This document shows positions 1-5,779 of a stretch of DNA of 17,821 nt, piece after piece. This DNA is from an uncultured Clostridia bacterium (GTDB taxonomy: Bacteria; Bacillota; Clostridia; Christensenellales; Borkfalkiaceae). The position numbers were made by a program, and so were the translations under genes. The stretch is taken from NCBI GenBank assembly GCA_958419945.1, contig CATZIC010000042.1, positions 1-17,821 of the forward strand, read 5' to 3'. The notes under the pieces are model-generated. The model was not told where the DNA came from and did not search any database. It saw nothing but the letters and a program-made list of their open reading frames with translations. Every line of letters begins with the position of its first letter. The first letter of the stretch is position 1.

Positions 1-1344
1 GCACTTTCCCCCATCGGCGAAATCATAGGTAACAAAGTTACTTCCACAAAAAACGTTCCGATAATTCTTCTCGTTGGATTTATTATCGGCGTAATGGTTA
101 CCATTGCCGAGCCCGACTTAATGGTTCTCGGCAATCAATTAGGATCCATTAAACTTATACTTATCGTAACTATCGCTTTGGGCGTCGGGCTGTTTTTAAT
201 GCTCGCCCTCGGCAGAATTTTCGCTAAAATAAGTCTTAACCTTATTTTGATAGTATTTTACCTCGTAATATTCCTGCTTGCCATTTTGGTAGATAACAAG
301 TACATAGCGCTTGCGTTCGACTCCGGCGGGGTAACAACCGGCGCAATAACCGTCCCGTTTATCATGGCGTTAGGCGTCGGCGTTGCGTCGGTACTCGGCG
401 GTAAAAACAGAAACGAAAACAGTTTCGGTGTGGTTGCCATCTGTTCGATAGGCCCGGTACTACTTGTATTACTTCTTAGCATAATCTTTAAGCCGGAGAT
501 TTCAATATCCTCTTTCGGCGGCGATATTGGTTCGATAACCGATCTATTGACCGACTTTTTGAAAACTTTTTTAAATTGTCTTAAAGAAGTCGCTATTGCA
601 ATCCTTCCTATTTCGGTATTCTTTTTCGTGATAAACGGGCTGTTTATAAGGCTACCCAAGCAACGTGTAACAAGGATAATTTTCGGTCTTTTGTACACCT
701 ATATCGGGCTTTCGTTATTCCTAACCGGTGTTTCGGCTGGCTTTATGGATATGGGCTTTAACCTGGGAAGAAGAATGACTTCCATGCAAAACAGCTGGAT
801 TTTGGTACCTGTCGGAATGATTATCGGTGCGTTCATCGTTCTTGCCGAACCCGCCGTTCACGTACTTTGCAAGCAGGTTGAAAACATTTCGGACGGAACC
901 ATTAAGGGAAGAACCCTTCTTATATCCCTATCCGTTTCCATGATGATTTCGGTAGGACTTTCAACGCTTAGAATTTTGTGCAATATCCCCGTCTACTATA
1001 TTTTGATACCCGGGTACGGAATTGCACTTGGACTTACCTTCATCGTTCCTAAAAACTATACGGCAATCGCATTCGACTCCGGCGGAGTTGCTTCGGGACC
1101 TATGGCGACAACCTTTATGCTTCCCTTAGCAATAGGCGCCGCTACCACGGTTTCGATGGGAAGCACGGAAGCGGTTTTATCAAACGCCTACGGCATGGTT
1201 GCGTTTATCGCACTTACTCCGCTTATCACAATTCAAGTGCTCGGCTTAATCGTAAAAATCAAAACCGCAAGAAAGCCTCGTATCACAAAATCAGTCGTTC
1301 GCCTTTTCGACAGCGATATTATCGAACTTAACACGGAAAGATAA
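1..1344 (+). CDS. DUF1538 family multi-pass membrane protein (5' partial)
   Basis: The frame is open from base 1, so the true start lies upstream; 447 residues are visible. The sequence is strongly hydrophobic with about ten or more membrane segments. It contains a duplicated signature: an AEPD/AEPA motif (near nt 109 and nt 847) and, later in each half, FDSGGV followed by TTG or ASG (near nt 316 and nt 1072). This two-fold repeat is what I know from DUF1538 proteins, a family of unknown but probably transport-related function in the cytoplasmic membrane. The C-terminal tail (KTARKPRITKS and on) is basic and probably cytoplasmic. Two PII-like genes follow on the same strand after an 88-nt gap, a neighbourhood typical of the family, which suggests PII control of a membrane transporter. 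The substrate cannot be read from the sequence. Confidence 0.85.
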   Translation, partial: ALSPIGEIIGNKVTSTKNVPIILLVGFIIGVMVTIAEPDLMVLGNQLGSIKLILIVTIALGVGLFLMLALGRIFAKISLNLILIVFYLVIFLLAILVDNKYIALAFDSGGVTTGAITVPFIMALGVGVASVLGGKNRNENSFGVVAICSIGPVLLVLLLSIIFKPEISISSFGGDIGSITDLLTDFLKTFLNCLKEVAIAILPISVFFFVINGLFIRLPKQRVTRIIFGLLYTYIGLSLFLTGVSAGFMDMGFNLGRRMTSMQNSWILVPVGMIIGAFIVLAEPAVHVLCKQVENISDGTIKGRTLLISLSVSMMISVGLSTLRILCNIPVYYILIPGYGIALGLTFIVPKNYTAIAFDSGGVASGPMATTFMLPLAIGAATTVSMGSTEAVLSNAYGMVAFIALTPLITIQVLGLIVKIKTARKPRITKSVVRLFDSDIIELNTER

Positions 1345-1432
1345 TTTCCTTTCGAAGTTCCTGCCGATAGCACGCTTAAAATAGCTGCCAAAAAATGAAA
1401 AATACGCAATAACCGCCATATAGGGGGATTTT

Positions 1433-1774
1433 ATGAAGGACATTTTATTGGAACTTTTAATAATCGTCTGTCCTAAGGGAAAGGGCGAAAAAATACTCGG
1501 TGCGCTTAAACCGTACGTCAATTTTACTTCGCTTACACGCGGTAAGGGCACTGCCTCGTCGGAAATCGTTGCCGCACTCGGACTTGGTGAACCGGAAAAA
1601 GATATGATTTTTACCTTTTGCGAAAGGAAAAACGTTGACGCAATTTACGGGATTTTACAAGAAGCTTTTAAAAAACCGACGGACGGCGTTATCGCAATGA
1701 CTATCCCCGTTTCCGCAGTGGGCGGAAATCTGACGTTACAGGTACTTTTGGGTAATACCAAGGATTTAATTTGA
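1433..1774 (+). CDS. PII-like nitrogen-regulatory family protein (first of pair)
   Basis: A 113-residue protein preceded by an AGGGGG ribosome site (about nt 1423). It has the size and ferredoxin-like pattern of PII (GlnB/GlnK) proteins: an N-terminal strand LLIIVCPKGKGEKI, a GKGTASSEI segment where the T-loop begins, GLGEPEKDMIFTF, a helix (NVDAIYGILQEAF), then GVIAMTIPVSAVGG. PII proteins are small cytosolic trimers that bind nucleotides and 2-oxoglutarate and dock onto transporters or enzymes. The region corresponding to the T-loop is short and I see no canonical uridylylation tyrosine, so this is a divergent PII rather than classical GlnB. It lies between the DUF1538 gene and a second PII-like gene, only 8 nt upstream of the latter, so co-transcription is very likely. 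Family call fairly sure; ligand and partner are inferred. Confidence 0.82.
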   Translation: MKDILLELLIIVCPKGKGEKILGALKPYVNFTSLTRGKGTASSEIVAALGLGEPEKDMIFTFCERKNVDAIYGILQEAFKKPTDGVIAMTIPVSAVGGNLTLQVLLGNTKDLI

Positions 1775-1782
1775 GGTGAGTT

Positions 1783-2103
1783 ATGAACGAACTTATTGTT
1801 GTAATTGTTAATCAGGGCTACGACGAAGCCGTTATGGCAGCCGCGCGTGAAGCGGGCGCAAGAGGCGGCACAATTTTTAACGCCCGTGGAACTGCCGAAG
1901 CGCAGGACCTTGTAAAATTTATGGGCATAACCATTCACCCAAATAAAGAAATAGTTTTTATTCTTACCGCTAAATCCACCCGTGATAAAATAATGACCGC
2001 CGTAAAGGAAGCCGCAGGGCTTGCAACCGATGGCGCAGGCATTATATTCTCCCTCCCCGTAGACAGCGTTATGGGCGTAAAACTTTCCGACGAAGAAAAC
2101 TAA
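1783..2103 (+). CDS. PII-like nitrogen-regulatory family protein (second of pair)
   Basis: A 106-residue PII-like protein whose GAGGTGA ribosome site overlaps the stop codon of the previous gene, indicating coupled translation. It shares the PII architecture: LIVVIVNQGYDEAVMAAAREAGARGGTI, where the ARGGT segment marks the start of the T-loop region, GITIHPNKEIVFIL, a helix KIMTAVKEAAG, and IIFSLPVDSVMGV near the end. It is clearly diverged from its upstream neighbour, so the pair is an old duplication, possibly forming heterotrimers or sensing different ligands (inference). A strong terminator follows 13 nt after the stop, closing the DUF1538-PII-PII unit. Confidence 0.83.
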   Translation: MNELIVVIVNQGYDEAVMAAAREAGARGGTIFNARGTAEAQDLVKFMGITIHPNKEIVFILTAKSTRDKIMTAVKEAAGLATDGAGIIFSLPVDSVMGVKLSDEEN

Positions 2104-2116
2104 AAATAATTATGCT

Positions 2117-2151
2117 AAAAGGCTATCCGCAATTTTGGATAGCCTTTTTTT
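2117..2151 (+). terminator. Rho-independent terminator after the PII pair
   Basis: A perfect 12-bp stem (AAAAGGCTATCC / GGATAGCCTTTT) with an 8-nt loop, followed by further Ts. It sits just after the second PII-like stop. The A-tract on the left arm means it can also work on the minus strand for the HAD gene arriving from the right. Confidence 0.9.
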
Positions 2152-2171
2152 GTTTGAATTTCTTTGCGATA

Positions 2172-2188
2172 GATTGCCTCGCAATGAC
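2172..2188. repeat. Short copy of a GATTGC...GCAATGAC palindromic repeat
   Basis: GATTGC, then CTC, then GCAATGAC. The outer arms match those of the longer element at 5690-5720, whose centre is missing here. Related palindromes (GTCATTGCGAG...GGCAATC on the other strand) are known to me as widely dispersed intergenic repeats in many bacteria. Confidence 0.5.
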
Positions 2189-2198
2189 GAAGTTATTG

Positions 2199-2223
2199 AA
2201 AAAGTCCGCCTATAAGCCTGTTA
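2199..2223 (+). repeat. R25 dispersed repeat, copy 1
   Basis: AAAAAGT, then three bases CCG, then CCTATAAGCCTGTTA. One of six related 25-mers in the window. It lies in the convergent gap between the PII terminator and the 3' end of the HAD gene. Confidence 0.75.
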
Positions 2224-2254
2224 ATGATGTTTTTTGTCGAGGTTTATCGCGCAA

Positions 2255-3097
2255 CTATTCTTCGACAATGTTGCGTTTTTGCTTAATGCTTAATTCCTTT
2301 AATTTATTTTCGTTTGCTAAGTTTTCGATAAGCATCTTCATAGCTTTGTCAAGACCGCTTCCCTTTCTGTAATCGGCTTCGAACATCCAGTCAACCCTGT
2401 CGTGTTTTAAAAGAGGAATTGCCGATTCCTTTTGTTCGCGGTGATAAATGGCTATGGAGTGTCCCCCTCCCTGCTTAACAAGCTTCATGCACGGTACGTC
2501 CGTAAGTCCGTCCCCGATGTATACCATGTTTGGAAAAAGCACACGCCTTTCGCTTTCGGGCAGGGATCTGTTCAAATCCTTGTCGTTACTGATATCGAGT
2601 ATACCTTTGTTTATCCTGTAAACGAACTGCGTTTTATTTGTGTAGTTGACCGAAGTTTTCGGCCAGATTGCCAAGCCGTCCATGTATAGGAATTCGCAAG
2701 CGTAAATGCGTTTAAAGTACTGCGCAATCGAGGTGCCTTCTATAATCTCTTTAAGACCGGACGAAAGCACGTAATGCTCTATAGTTACGCCCGCTTCTTT
2801 GCCGTAAGCGTTTATCCTTTCGAACCATTCCTGCACGCCGGGGTGGTACTCAACGTGCTTGCCGCACTGAACCAAAGCTTCACGGGTTATGGGCGTGCCT
2901 GCTTTTTTGGCGGTATCTATCATGCAATACATATACGCCAAAATATTATCCATACCCTCTTTGCCGGCAATTCTTCCCGCATACGCCCAGAAATCATTCG
3001 GTTCCATGCCCACGCTCGGAATAAACGTATATTCCTGCATATCACGTGTGCAAAGGGTTTTATCGAAATCGTACATTATTGCGATTATTGGTTTCAT
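2255..3097 (-). CDS. HAD-superfamily phosphatase (phosphoserine phosphatase-like)
   Basis: A 280-residue cytosolic hydrolase with all haloacid-dehalogenase motifs: DFDKT with nucleophile D10 and acid D12, motif II LSSG around residues 111-114, a motif III lysine in the NYTNKTQ region (about 155), and motif IV GDGLTD at 195-200. The long insertion between motifs I and II (residues 15-105) forms a helical C1-type cap as in SerB-like members. Such enzymes remove phosphate from small metabolites; the substrate is not evident. The start is supported by a GGAGG site about 13 nt upstream and by a textbook promoter 50-80 nt upstream. It is monocistronic and faces the PII operon tail to tail. The last 20 residues are lysine-rich and probably variable. 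Confidence 0.85.
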   Translation of the reverse strand: MKPIIAIMYDFDKTLCTRDMQEYTFIPSVGMEPNDFWAYAGRIAGKEGMDNILAYMYCMIDTAKKAGTPITREALVQCGKHVEYHPGVQEWFERINAYGKEAGVTIEHYVLSSGLKEIIEGTSIAQYFKRIYACEFLYMDGLAIWPKTSVNYTNKTQFVYRINKGILDISNDKDLNRSLPESERRVLFPNMVYIGDGLTDVPCMKLVKQGGGHSIAIYHREQKESAIPLLKHDRVDWMFEADYRKGSGLDKAMKMLIENLANENKLKELSIKQKRNIVEE

Positions 3098-3148
3098 AAC
3101 GCTGTTAAGCCTCCAAAAAAGAACCGTGATTATACGGTTTTTTCTTTA

Positions 3149-3176
3149 ATTATAACACAACGGGAAAAATTGTCAA
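3149..3176 (-). promoter_or_regulatory. SigA-type promoter of the HAD phosphatase gene
   Basis: Reading the minus strand: TTGACA (3171-3176), 16-nt spacer, TATAAT (3149-3154). Both boxes are perfect consensus. The leader to the start codon is about 45 nt and includes a small AACCGT/ACGGTT stem (3122-3137). Confidence 0.8.
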
Positions 3177-3208
3177 GCGTTTATCAAAAAAAGGTTATTT
3201 TGTAGCGA

Positions 3209-3233
3209 AAACGGGCTTATAGGCGTACTTTTT
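3209..3233 (-). repeat. R25 dispersed repeat, copy 2
   Basis: On the minus strand: AAAAAGT, ACG, CCTATAAGCCCGTTT. It sits upstream of the HAD promoter, inverted relative to copy 1, so the HAD gene is bracketed by an inverted pair of this repeat about 1 kb apart. Confidence 0.75.
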
Positions 3234-3253
3234 TAAATTATCGGGTAATCAAA

Positions 3254-3277
3254 TGCCCATATGTGCAGATTTGGGCA
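3254..3277 (-). terminator. Possible weak terminator of the flavoprotein gene
   Basis: TGCCCA/TGGGCA inverted repeat with a 12-nt loop, starting 17 nt past the stop of the flavoprotein gene. The following minus-strand sequence (TTTGATTACC) is only modestly T-rich, so efficiency is doubtful. Confidence 0.3.
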
Positions 3278-3293
3278 GCCTTTATTTCTTCAA

Positions 3294-4007
3294 CTATTTC
3301 CAAGGACGATTTTTTTCAAGCCACCCTTTAGTATTCCAATATTCGCTATCAACCCCTATTACGCCGTTTTTGCGTACGGAAATTTGGATCATACGGCAAA
3401 AAGCAAATTTTATTTTTGTAATAAGGTTTGTGCGTGCTGGCCTTAAGTAATCGATTTTAGAAAATTTTCGGGCAAGTTTTTTAATGCCGTTTGTTAGTTT
3501 CTTGCGCTTCTTTTCGGGTAATTTGTCCCATATAACGTCGCTCATAAGTGAGCCGCTAAATACTCCTATTTTTGAAATTCCCCACCAGGAAAGACTGTGT
3601 TTGATATCCTGCGCCGTGGATTTTGCACCTGCGCCCAAACACTGCGTAATTATAACCGCACGCTTTTTAAACATTTCCGCAGCCGGTCTATGCGGCATCC
3701 AACGGTAACCGAAGTGGTCCAATAGCGCTTTCATTCCGCCGCTTGCGTGCATAACGTAGGCGGGCGAAGTCATTACGATTAAATCTGCTTCGAGAAGGGA
3801 TTTTTCGATTGCGCTTACGTAAGAGTAATCTTTACAAGTGTTTTCCCCTTTCATAAAACAACTCGTGCAGCCCAGGCAAAATGCGGGGCAATCTTTCGGC
3901 AAATAGTATTCCGTGATTTCCGCCGCCCCGAAATCTTCCAAAAACAACTGTTTAAGTTTGTAAGTTACGCCCCTTTTTTCGGTGCCGTTTATTACCGTAA
4001 TTTTCAT
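3294..4007 (-). CDS. Flavodoxin-like / NAD(P)H-dependent FMN reductase family protein
   Basis: A 237-residue protein with a flavodoxin-like N-terminal half: MKITVINGTEKRGVTYKL is the first strand and FMN phosphate loop, and TSPAYVMHASGGMKALLDHFGYR (about 80-102) is the typical isoalloxazine-side loop of multimeric flavodoxin/FMN reductases. A cysteine cluster at C40, C44, C47, C50 and C58 resembles iron-sulfur flavoprotein members, although I cannot prove a cluster is bound. The C-terminal 80 residues are basic and less conserved. The ATG overlaps the TetR stop by ATGA, so the two genes are translationally coupled. TetR-flavoprotein pairs of this kind often respond to redox-active or electrophilic small molecules (inference). 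The likely role is a flavin-dependent reductase in the cytosol, substrate unknown. Confidence 0.78.
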   Translation of the reverse strand: MKITVINGTEKRGVTYKLKQLFLEDFGAAEITEYYLPKDCPAFCLGCTSCFMKGENTCKDYSYVSAIEKSLLEADLIVMTSPAYVMHASGGMKALLDHFGYRWMPHRPAAEMFKKRAVIITQCLGAGAKSTAQDIKHSLSWWGISKIGVFSGSLMSDVIWDKLPEKKRKKLTNGIKKLARKFSKIDYLRPARTNLITKIKFAFCRMIQISVRKNGVIGVDSEYWNTKGWLEKNRPWK

Positions 4008-4576
4008 TCTTCCACTCCTAAAATATCTTTAAGCATTTGCCTGTGATATTGCTTTCTTTCTTCGGCGTCCTTTAAATTTACGCCCTGAGAGATATAAATT
4101 ATTTCCTGCCGCAAAAAGGCCTGCTGCATGGTCGTAATCAAACAGTAGGTCATTCGCTTGATTTTATCATTGTCAAACTGCGGGCAGCATTCGGCGACTA
4201 GCGGTAAAAACGCAAGATAGGTCCTGTGCGTGTTGTCGTTTTCCTTAGGCGTTCTCATATCCGTTAAAATGGAAATCTTCGCCACGGCATAATGGTCGAA
4301 AAGAAATGTAAGCGTCATATTTCCAAGCCGCTCAAGTTTTTCATATGCGGTGCAGTCTTTGGTTTGTTCACGAATGTTAGCGAATTTATCGACTATTTCG
4401 TTTATGATTCTTTCCACGCAAACCTCTATAAGCCTGTCTTTATTTAAAAAATAGTAGTTGATAAGCCCTAACCCCACTTCGGCTTTTTTGCTTATTTCAC
4501 GCATGGTAATGGCTTCTACGTCTTCGCCCTCTTTTATCAGTTCTATCGTCGCATTGATAATTGCTTCCTTGCTCAT
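4004..4576 (-). CDS. TetR/AcrR family transcriptional regulator
   Basis: A 190-residue one-component regulator. Residues 1-50 hold the TetR DNA-binding domain: an initial helix IINATIELIKEG, then TMREISKKAEVGLGLINYYFLNKDRLIEV, with the GLGLINYYF recognition helix and NKD turn typical of the family. The rest is a helical ligand-binding domain with no recognisable ligand signature. A GGAAAGG ribosome site precedes the ATG. A 17-nt perfect palindrome (TTTGAACA, C, TGTTCAAA) lies directly downstream of the -10 box of its own promoter, a classic autorepression layout, and the following flavoprotein gene overlaps the stop codon, so both should be induced together. A second longer copy of the same palindrome sits 260 bp upstream. 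Confidence 0.88.
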   Translation of the reverse strand: MSKEAIINATIELIKEGEDVEAITMREISKKAEVGLGLINYYFLNKDRLIEVCVERIINEIVDKFANIREQTKDCTAYEKLERLGNMTLTFLFDHYAVAKISILTDMRTPKENDNTHRTYLAFLPLVAECCPQFDNDKIKRMTYCLITTMQQAFLRQEIIYISQGVNLKDAEERKQYHRQMLKDILGVEE

Positions 4577-4606
4577 ACGTTAACCTTTCCTTCCCGTATT
4601 TTGGTA

Positions 4607-4656
4607 TTTGAACACTGTTCAAACCGATTATAATCTACATTTATCAGAAAAGTCAA
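4607..4656 (-). promoter_or_regulatory. TetR gene promoter with overlapping palindromic operator O1
   Basis: Minus strand: TTGACT (4651-4656), 18-nt spacer, TATAAT (4627-4632). The operator at 4607-4623 is an 8+1+8 perfect palindrome, TTTGAACA-C-TGTTCAAA, covering the expected transcription start. The position predicts repression by blocking initiation. Confidence 0.7.
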
Positions 4657-4863
4657 ATAAAATTGCCAAAAAATATTGTTCAATACGGTTATAATGTGTT
4701 GAAACCTAAAACTTAGACGAAATCTCCTTGCTCATTATTGCACAATAAAAATCAAGTTATCTAACTAATACCACCATACAAACTGTTGAATTCCCTTCTT
4801 TGTTCTCCATTTCTTTTTGGAATACTTATTTTGTTGCTTGTTTAATTGCAAACTTGCCCATAT

Positions 4864-4896
4864 TTACAGCATTTGAACACTGTTCAAATGCTGTAA
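4864..4896. promoter_or_regulatory. Second TetR-type operator O2, 33-nt perfect palindrome
   Basis: The centre is identical to O1 (TTTGAACA-C-TGTTCAAA), and the symmetry continues outwards through TTACAGCA on the left and TGCTGTAA on the right, giving 16+1+16 nt of perfect palindrome. Symmetry breaks at 4863/4897. No convincing gene starts next to it on either strand, so the regulated transcript, if any, is unclear. It could instead support looping with O1. Confidence 0.65.
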
Positions 4897-4919
4897 TAAA
4901 TTTCTTGCTTTCTCAAACC

Positions 4920-5042
4920 GGAAATAGCCCAGAGTTGCAGCTAAGGTCTCAGAGTACGGGTTAATGGGAAAGTATGTGCCATTTTAATAAACCTAAAGGC
5001 TATTTGGAACAGCATTTAAAACTCATACGTTATATTTCACTC
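4920..5042 (+). pseudogene. Degenerate 23S rRNA-like fragment (GTPase-centre region)
   Basis: Blocks of this stretch match, in order, the 23S rRNA segment leading into the GTPase-associated centre as I remember it from E. coli and Bacillus (roughly E. coli 990-1105). They are GGAAATAGCCCAGA (4920-4933), CAGCTAAGGTCTCAGAGTA (4938-4956), GGTTAA, TGGGAAA and ATGTG. A looser GAC-like part follows: GGCTATTTGGAACAG (4998-5012), CATTTAAAA, and ACGTTATATTTCACT ending at 5042. The first 60 bases are close to rRNA and the second half is diverged with deletions. No flanking rRNA, tRNA or 16S/5S sequence is seen, so this is an isolated decayed fragment or an rRNA-mimicking RNA, not a working rRNA gene. 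Alignment was by eye and memory. Confidence 0.6.
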
Positions 5043-5074
5043 CCCACTGCCGCATATGCGGCGGTGGGGAGTGA
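5037..5074. repeat. Long hairpin H1 (19-bp arms)
   Basis: Arms TCACTCCCCACTGCCGCAT and ATGCGGCGGTGGGGAGTGA are complementary apart from one T/G position, with no free loop beyond the AT centre. It starts inside the last bases of the 23S-like fragment. There is no T-run, so it is not an ordinary terminator. Confidence 0.65.
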
Positions 5075-5183
5075 GATTGTTTTAGGATCCCCCCCCCCGA
5101 CGCTTTGCAACGAAGGGGAAGATATTGATTTTTACGTATAGGAAAATAATATAAAACTGCAAACTTTATAATACGTTTAATCA

Positions 5184-5208
5184 TAAAAGTCCGCCTATAA
5201 GCCCGTTA
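5184..5208 (+). repeat. R25 dispersed repeat, copy 3
   Basis: TAAAAGT, CCG, CCTATAAGCCCGTTA. The copy lies alone in the long gene-free stretch, between hairpin H1 and an ATGGCGA inverted repeat. Confidence 0.75.
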
Positions 5209-5215
5209 TTAACTA

Positions 5216-5308
5216 AAAATGGCGACTGAACTTTCCTCCCCACACCAAACCATTGGCGCCATTTAGCTTCCGCTTCCCTCCCCCCAACAAACTGACAATC
5301 GCCATTTT
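5216..5308. repeat. Inverted repeat AAAATGGCGA / TCGCCATTTT
   Basis: Ten-base perfect arms at 5216-5225 and 5299-5308 enclose 73 nt containing a further ATTGGCGCCAT palindrome at the middle (5252-5262). The enclosed sequence is pyrimidine-rich. Nothing coding is visible. It could be a small non-autonomous element end pair, but no target-site duplication could be established. Confidence 0.4.
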
Positions 5309-5341
5309 AATGCGCCGTCAGGTGCATTTTCAACACAACAA

Positions 5342-5386
5342 AGTCCTACCCCCACTCGTCGCTTCGCGACGAGTGGGGGTAGGACT
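5342..5386. repeat. Long perfect hairpin H2 (21-bp stem, 3-nt loop)
   Basis: The left arm begins AGTCCTACCCCC and ends CTCGTCGC; the loop is TTC; the right arm is the exact complement, ending GGTAGGACT. No T-run follows on either strand. The inner CGTCGC/GCGACG with flanking C/G-runs resembles hairpin H3, suggesting one family of REP-like palindromes. Confidence 0.7.
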
Positions 5387-5512
5387 AAAGGGAATAACTT
5401 TATGCACTATAAGGGAGAGTTTGTAACTTTCCAACAAGCGTTTTGCGCTAAAATAATTAGTGGTAGAAAAAGTATTCCATTATAGTTTTTTACGAGTTCG
5501 TTACATAAAACT

Positions 5513-5547
5513 TTCCACCCCTCGCCGCATTTCGACGAGGGGTGGAA
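5513..5547. repeat. Hairpin H3 (15-bp stem)
   Basis: Arms TTCCACCCCTCGCCG and CGACGAGGGGTGGAA pair with one mismatch around a CATTT loop. It has the same design as H2 (C-run, CTCG core, G-run). A T-run (TTTTTT at 5554-5559) lies 6 nt beyond, so weak termination on the + strand is possible. Confidence 0.6.
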
Positions 5548-5689
5548 GTAATGGTTTTTTATATAATAATTTTGTTTTCCCTGCACGGTGCCTTTGGAAG
5601 TCGATGGGGTGGGAGGGAAAGATAGGTTGGTTTTAATTGATAGCGGAGGGTGGGCGGTAAAAGTATATCGGCACCGTTCGTTATGGCTG

Positions 5690-5720
5690 GATTGCCACGG
5701 AGCTTTGCTCTCGCAATGAC
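5690..5720 (-). repeat. GTCATTGCGAG-type dispersed palindromic repeat, full copy
   Basis: On the minus strand it begins GTCATTGCGAGAGC, continues AAA, then GCTCCGTGGCAATC: nested arms GAGC/GCTC and ATTGC/GCAAT. Elements of this kind recur between genes in many unrelated bacteria. The shorter copy at 2172-2188 keeps only the outer arms. Confidence 0.6.
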
Positions 5721-5779
5721 GGCGGGATAAATTGCCTTACGGCTGATAAACACCATTTTTGAATGGAAACCATGCACAA

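Noticed and set aside
3122..3143. AACCGT/ACGGTT stem followed by Ts as a + strand terminator
   Set aside because: Short 6-bp stem with no + strand gene feeding it; it lies in the HAD leader.
4426..4437. CTATAAGCCTGT inside the tetR gene as a seventh R25 copy
   Set aside because: Only the 3' block matches; the AAAAAGT block is absent and the codons (DRLIE) are ordinary for TetR proteins.
4726..4736. 11-base match (TCCTTGCTCAT) to the tetR start region, suggesting a duplicated tetR 5' end
   Set aside because: The similarity does not continue beyond 11 bases, and the frame stops after nine codons.
4826..4861. 11-residue micro-ORF on the minus strand just after operator O2 (MGKFAIKQATK)
   Set aside because: No ribosome site; the following sequence has repeated in-frame stops. 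A decayed gene is possible but not supportable.
5085..5119. Continuation of the 23S-like fragment (GACGCTTTGC...GGGGA)
   Set aside because: The match to rRNA is short and interrupted by a C-run; it could equally be a degraded member of the H2/H3 hairpin family.
5402..5485. 27-residue ORF (MHYKGEFVTFQQAF and on) in the gene-free region
   Set aside because: Only a weak GGGA upstream, no promoter seen, no resemblance to a known family; consistent with chance.
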